A DNA stretch of 64,000 bases from positions 16,465,001 to 16,529,000 of the forward strand of contig OX424563.1 in the NCBI GenBank assembly GCA_949152475.1. The letters are read 5' to 3'. This stretch comes from Terebella lapidaria. Lineage: Eukaryota; Annelida; Polychaeta; Terebellida; Terebellidae. Positions 58,350-64,000 of the stretch are shown in pieces. Position 1 is the stretch's first letter. Every line of letters begins with the position of its first letter. The notes beneath the pieces are model-generated. The model ran no database searches, was not told where the DNA came from, and saw only the letters and a list, made by a program, of their open reading frames with translations. Made by a program: the position numbers and the translations under genes.

Positions 58350-58918
58350 GGCTGAGCCCATCAGTTAGGCTGTTCGATTCAGGGACAGTTGATTAGCTCT
58401 AACGTATTTGTACTGACTTGTACTTCGAACTGGTTTATGCCATGGAATTTCATGTTGGTTGTCCACAAACAGAAAGAAAGCATATCGTATTCGAAGGTCA
58501 CTTCCTTCTTTTTATCTCCATCTTAGTACAACAGCGAATGTTTATGAATAGAGTAGATTTGAAATAAACAATACGTAGGAAAATGGATATACATAAACGG
58601 TGAAAACGTGCGCTTCTTCCATGCAAGTACGAACAACAATGAAATTTACGGTATCATGCATGCTTACATTTTTCTATAAATGTTTACACACAAATGAATA
58701 ACTATGTCTAAAATGGATAACTATAAAACTATGCCTTCATGGGGGAAAACCTAAACTTCATACAAAAACATCTGAATGGGCGGCCAAACTCCGGCAATAT
58801 TCTTGGCAATATATCAGAAAATTATTCTACGCTCAGTCATTCACCTTAGAAATATATCGTTTTCTTCAGACTTTTAAAGCGTCACGGTCGGTTGAACCAA
58901 AAACTAGTGCTTCGTGTT

Positions 58919-58937
58919 GGGGGGGGGGGGGGGGGGG
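58919..58937 (+). repeat. Poly-G tract (19 nt), longest of a window-wide set
   Basis: Similar long G runs occur at 11420-11445 (interrupted), 12908-12923, 15385-15396, 22761-22781, 41574-41588, 45555-45571 and 56790-56803, and C runs at 30493-30510 and 61097-61108. All are noncoding. Confidence 0.9.
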
Positions 58938-60032
58938 TCTAAAAGTTCGGTAGCCTTCTGTGGTATCGTGACTCGCATATTACAGAGAAGATTGCTAGGC
59001 TGTCACTGCCTGATTTTATTTCTGCCATATCACGGTGATGCCAACTCTGAACTGACGGGGGTAAAACAGGGGTTTGTCAGTTGATACTGTGCACACAAGA
59101 GGGACGTACGCTGACGGAGCTACCGGGTTCAGCTGTTCTACATGAGGATTACATTTTAAAAAGGATTGTGGGATATATCTCTTGTTGATTTAACAGGTAA
59201 CTAAACGAAATGAGACGTACATAATTACCTTTCAAAATGAGCTGATATACAAATAACATGAATTGGATCTTATATAACTAATTTTCCTGGGCTAACTTTT
59301 CGTAATATGGCAACACGGCCTTGTAAAATTGCTCAAATAAACGTTAATTAGAGTTTTTGTGCATAAATTTCATTGAAAATTATCAAACAACATTTTCCGT
59401 TGAGTTTCTGGTGACCATGTATAAGTTGATGTGTCATGTTTTCCGACGAACCCCACACGTCAGAGACGGGTTACCGGTTCTAAATTATACGTTATATCAT
59501 ACCTATATACACACAATATATGCTCACAATATCTCTATCGTGATTGTTCTTTCATTCATATATAAACAATACGAAGTATTATTCTCATACTAGTAATGCT
59601 AATTTCAATGAAATTTCAATGAAATAACACCATTTTTTAATCACCATAAAAAATTAATTATTGAAAAAGCTATGATCAGCTTTTTTTCATCCTTTGCCTT
59701 TTTTGTGAATTTGCAGTTTTACGTAACATTTTTCGTTTTCGCAAATATTATGAATTCTTGTCATGTCACACGTACAGTGTCTGCTGAATGTTTTATGGAA
59801 CATTTCACAAATCGATACTTTCATCATACAGAATGAACCGAGATGAGAAACTAATTAATTATTACAAGCACGAAGCGATTGTCCTTTAATGTAGAAGCGC
59901 TGTCTAATGTTCTATGATGTTTTATTGGCATCGTGAATCCTCCAGTAGACCCCAGTCATTACACCTGGCGATCGGTCGGAATACCTGTCATGTTTACGTT
60001 TTTTTTTCTTTCAGTCGGTGTTTGGGTGAGTC

Positions 60033-63000
60033 ATGCGGGCCGCAATCCTGTATCTCGGACTGACCTTGGCGTCTATCGCCGGTGTCTGTAAGTATGGGCC
60101 CTGGGGTATACCTATATTGGGTAGACCGTTATACTGACTAATTAATTAACATGTTTTAGGATTTTCTCAACCTACAATCATGCATGCATGATATACTAGG
60201 AACTTTTGTGAATCGTAGTATGGTTAAATTATATTCGATATTTTGTATAAATCTATATATTAACAACAAAAATTTTACCGATATAAAATAAATGAAGTTA
60301 ATTAATTTTTGAAGGGGAGGGAATGGCATGGCATTATTATATTCTATGTGAATTTAGAAACTGCCAATTATTGGAGCTAACTACATTTATGCGTTGTTTC
60401 AAATTGTCTTGTATTGCTCAGATTAATAGGCGATATTGGACTCCATATATAAAATATAGTTTGAAGTATGCCGCTGGTTTATAAACATAATTGTATTATA
60501 TAACGTTAAATATGTGACTGTAATTTTGAATTAGACCATATATGTTCAAGATCTAAATAAATTCAGATTCAAACGATACAAAATGAAAATGTGATACTAG
60601 TATTTGATACACTAGTCTCACTGATTCTATTCCTGAAAAATGGAAATAATGTTTTCACACACTCGCAATATATTGCAAATGTTGGCTTAGTGGTCTCCGT
60701 TTGATGATGAGGTCTGATAAATTTTGTCAAGATATATATGGATAATGAAATATAGCATATTGGCAAAAAAAAAACAATTTTTAAAACTGTATTTTAAGAA
60801 GGTGTTATTTTGTGTACGTACAGACGGGCAGTATTATGGCCAGCGAGTTGGATCATTTCCTAACACAGCGGCTCATGACGTCAGCGGTACTGTCTACATT
60901 GTGGATTCAAAGCGGATTCGGATTCGGAACTTCAACTATGACGGGCAGGGACCGGGTAAAATACACATAATTGTGTTTTTGATTTTTCATACATACACTA
61001 TTATCTATAGGTATTGACCAAGTTTTCTTACACGTAATGATACATTAAATTATCTGAATTAACATCATTTGAATCAAGGTGAGGTTTGACTGTTAACCCC
61101 CCCCCCCCTCACTCTCGATAGATGCCTTTTTCTGGGCGGGGACCACTGAGACGCCTGATGTATCGGGAACGATCGTACCAGACGAAATGATGACGTTAGT
61201 ATGCTTGTAATCTCAGCGACATAACTATAGGGCCTATGTATTTTCCACACTGGTACGATGAGACTTCAATAGCATGTCACTTTATATGATATAATACCAT
61301 GGTGGCTAGACCCTTTACCCAATTATACATTATATACCCGAGCAAAAATATCAAAATAATTGAAATGAATTTTACATTTGCCAATTCTTAAATACAAATT
61401 GCCAAAGAATCAAAGATGTAGTCGTAACTGTGTGCCTACTTGTTTTTCTAGGATGAACGTGTTAGGTACTTACATGGGGGCTGACGTGGTTCTAACCCTG
61501 CCCGACCCCCTGACCACCGCCACCATCAAGTCCCTCTCCGTCTGGTGTCGGCAGTTCGATGTACGTGTACGAACTACCCGAGAGAAAAATGTTATCGTGT
61601 AGAGATACACTACACAGTATTCCATGCATTTGCAGCGGTTTATATAGAACCATGGAATGTATAAATTTCGTTTGCGTGTGGACAGGCCAATTTCGGTCAC
61701 GTGACGTTTCCTGGGGAGAGCACGTGCGTGCCGGCACCACGTGACATCGGCATGCTGAGTACACTGGCTCACGAGGTCAGCTCCGGACAGGTCACGATCC
61801 TGGACGCTATGACCATCAGGATCTCGGCATTCAACTACGACGGACTGGGACCAGGTCAGTCCACTCTTCTTCTTCTTCTTCTTCTTCTTCTTCTTCTTCT
61901 ATAGCTGGTTCTTTTTTTGCCCTTTTCTTTTTCTCTATAGCTAGTTCTTCGTCTTGTTTTCTTTCTCCTTTCTTCTTCTTCTTCTTCTTCTTCTTCTTCT
62001 TCGATGATAGATCTGTAATACAAATGAATTGAGATTATTCTGGAACAATATCATTCATGTCCATCAATGTAATAATGTGTATTCTTGGCAGACGCATTTT
62101 TCCTCGTGGGTACTGGAACTGCAAGCGGCAGCGGTCAGAAAGCCAGCGTGGGACCCGACATGAGGTAACGAAAATTACTTCATTCAAGGTTCATATATCG
62201 CTCTAACATACTGTCACTCCTACATGTATGTACCTTTTGTCCTGCGCTCCCTAATATCTAGCATGGAAAAGCTGGGAGCGTACAACGGCGAGGACGTGGT
62301 CATTCATCTGCCAGCAGGCGTGAACGCCATGAATATCGATTGGATCAGTGTCTGGTGTCTGCAAGCTAGTGCTAACTTCGGTGAAATCATGGTGCCGGAC
62401 GACCTGTGTGTACCTCCGCCAATCCACGTGAGTATATGGATTCCTGTTTTTGAATCGTTGATAAACGTTATTATATATTTGTAATATCCCTATATTGAAA
62501 GAACTTGGACTTTCACGTAGTGTCTGCAGACTGTTCCACTAACAACAGCATCGGTTGAAATTTATCGATATAAGTAACTCAATTCTGGAAACCAACATAT
62601 AACGTTGGTCACAGTTCTTTGCAACTAACGAATATTGGTACATTCATATATGTAAATACATTTGGAAGGGTTCGGCGGCTTCTTTTGACCAAATATTCAA
62701 GTAGGCCAAAAGATGCATGCACGTACATGTGGGTGGGGAATTAGGTATTAAAAGTGCTGAAATACCTATGAAAGTCATTGTTTCATGTCTGCTGCAGATG
62801 ACATCAATGATGTATATTGGCGAGTTATTGGGATCACTACAAATGAAGAATTATGGCGTCAATGGAGATGTTTATGTGGTGGACAACAACCGACTGCGCC
62901 TGCGTCACTTTTACTACACTGGGCAAGGTCCAGGTTCGTGTGTTTGTGACTGGGGCTTAAATACAGCAATCACGTTACAGGGGCTATGTGACTGGGGCAT

Positions 63001-64000
63001 TCAATCAGAGGTGCTCTGTGACTCGTGCTTAGAAACAACTGTGATACGAAATGTGTCCGAAATGTGTCAAAGGCTTTTTTTTCACCCCACCAATAATGAA
63101 ACAGTTTTGAAAAGGATTCAGAAGAGTGAGAACAAAATTGTTCGATGTGAACTTCCATCAAAACAATATTTGTGATGTAAATACATGAAAATAATGAAAA
63201 AAAAAACACCAAGAACAGTTTAATCTTCTCTTGCAGATGCATATTTCTACATTGGGATCAAGGGACAGAACCCTGCAATGCCGGCCGCGGGAGGCATGCT
63301 GCTAATGGATGAGTCGGGCTCGTGAGTATTGTCTCAACACAGTGAAATTTTAAACATGGATTAATTCAGTTATTTTTTTAAAAATAATATTGGACAGTTC
63401 AGCAGGTGACATGACTGATTTTTACCGACCATTTTGTCAACACGCTGGAATATTATGCACTGCTTCAATAATTTGTCGTTTTAGTTTCTTACATGTATTT
63501 CGATATTTGCTGCTGACAAAACACCAGCCAATAATAGATTTTTTCCACCCAACCCCTCCTCCTCCAGTTCGAACAAGTTGGGGGAATATGTGGACGCGGA
63601 TATCGTGTTGAATTTACCTCAAGGGGTCGTGGCCACCCAGGTCGCCTGGTTCTCGGTCTGGTGCGAGCAAGTCGGCGTACGTATCAAACTCAGACCGTGT
63701 AATTATAATTATACGGTGGCTTATTTCAGCCAGTATGAATACTGCGAGAATCAGCTACCGTAAAATGGGCAGAAGTCTATCTATTCATTTCGGAATGCGT
63801 CCCTGTATATACATGTACATCCAGGCAATATAATTATACCTATCCATGCACATGCGAGTTGAAATCCTTAACATGTGTCCACATACATACAAAAAAGAGA
63901 GATGATTTCACTATTTCTGGTAGAATTTCTGACTTTCTGCTGATAATACTAGTATTTATGAAATCTCTCCGTCTACATGTATGGACAGGTGGATTTTGGC
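60033..64000 (+). CDS. Secreted DM13-repeat protein (Skeletor-like), 3' end beyond window
   Basis: Exons: 60033-60087, 60824-60955, 61122-61194, 61452-61560, 61686-61854, 62092-62164, 62262-62427, 62798-62933, 63237-63321, 63568-63676, 63989 to past 64000; phases all agree. Exon 1 encodes a signal peptide (MRAAILYLGLTLASIAGVC); an acceptor at 60014 implies a 5' UTR intron. Three full DM13 modules and the start of a fourth follow. Each reads G-x-V-x-I-x-D-x-x-x-I-R-I-x-N-F-x-Y-D-G-x-G-P-G, then DAFFWAGT / DAFFLVGT / DAYFYIGI, then L-x-L-P plus SVWC. Module 2 and others also have a Cys in a STCVPAP-type stretch. DM13 domains occur in Skeletor and related proteins and have been proposed, from comparative sequence work, to be redox or electron-transfer modules. 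The exact ligand is unknown. Confidence 0.85.
61864..62003 (+). repeat. Two (CTT)n microsatellites around a TATAGCT-flanked spacer
   Basis: TTC/CTT runs at 61864-61900 and about 61972-62002, separated by pyrimidine-rich DNA with TATAGCTGG and TATAGCTAG. Lies in the intron after DM13 exon 5. Confidence 0.95.

Larger units (their letters stand above)
53967..60014. other. Intergenic region between the CUB and DM13 genes
   Basis: AT-rich; no exon recognised in 6 kb. Holds the CUB-gene 3' UTR (no canonical AATAAA could be assigned), a 2 x 33-bp tandem repeat at 55453-55518, G runs at 56790-56803 and 58919-58937, and a spaced ATTGG array at 58264-58349. The 5' exon(s) and promoter of the DM13 gene probably lie in the right part. 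Confidence 0.4.

Noticed and set aside
61492..61772. Minus-strand open frames opposite the DM13 exons
   Set aside because: Shadows of GC-rich coding exons on the plus strand.
1..64000. Prokaryotic features (operons, CRISPR, Shine-Dalgarno sites)
   Set aside because: The window is clearly eukaryotic with spliced genes; the tandem repeats lack CRISPR spacer structure.

Overview
The window is animal nuclear DNA. It has spliced genes with GT-AG introns, an AT-rich background with many TACATGTA-type words, and a dense load of mobile elements. The three recognisable conserved genes (EDRF1, Neuralized, a multi-CUB receptor), a DM13 repeat gene, and Ty3, DIRS, hAT-like and Transib-like elements point to a marine invertebrate. 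A deuterostome such as amphioxus, a hemichordate or an echinoderm fits best; a lophotrochozoan cannot be excluded from sequence alone.

Layout. (1) 1 to about 7.75 kb: the gag, pol and 3' part of a GC-rich Ty3/gypsy LTR retrotransposon whose 5' LTR lies left of the window. Gag and Pol are joined by a clear -1 frameshift signal. (2) 7.75-12.1 kb: GC-rich and mixed noncoding DNA, including two diverged ~0.5 kb tandem copies that each start with a TATA box, and one end of a repeat family seen again at 25-26.6 kb. (3) 12.17-21.58 kb, plus strand: EDRF1 in 19 coding exons (about 1185 aa), with a palindromic Tc1-like relic and tandem repeats in its introns. (4) 22.80-27.32 kb, minus strand: a Neuralized-type E3 ubiquitin ligase (NHR1, NHR2, Pro-rich linker, C-terminal RING), convergent with EDRF1. 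One intron holds a repeat element packed with nuclear-receptor half sites. (5) 27.5-31.3 kb: two small MITEs, otherwise nothing coding seen. (6) 31.66-38.04 kb: a structurally complete DIRS-type tyrosine-recombinase retrotransposon on the minus strand, with inverted terminal repeats, an internal complementary region and three overlapping ORFs. Next to it is a duplicated flank that preserves the empty target site. (7) 38.1-45.3 kb: a cluster of non-autonomous DNA transposons (a 39-bp-TIR element, a hAT-like MITE, a Transib-like element with 79-bp TIRs) and minisatellites. (8) 45.37-53.97 kb, plus strand: a type I membrane protein with a signal peptide, five CUB domains, one transmembrane helix and a long tail carrying two PPxY motifs and a PDZ-ligand-like C terminus (15 exons, about 1073 aa). 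(9) 54-60 kb: intergenic, short repeats only. (10) 60.03 kb to the window end, plus strand: a secreted DM13-repeat protein, running off the right edge.

The host genes do not form an operon. EDRF1 is a nuclear or differentiation factor, Neuralized acts on Notch ligands at the membrane, and the CUB and DM13 proteins are surface or extracellular. Exon boundaries were chosen by hand from splice consensus, reading phase and protein similarity recalled from known families; none was confirmed by transcript data.
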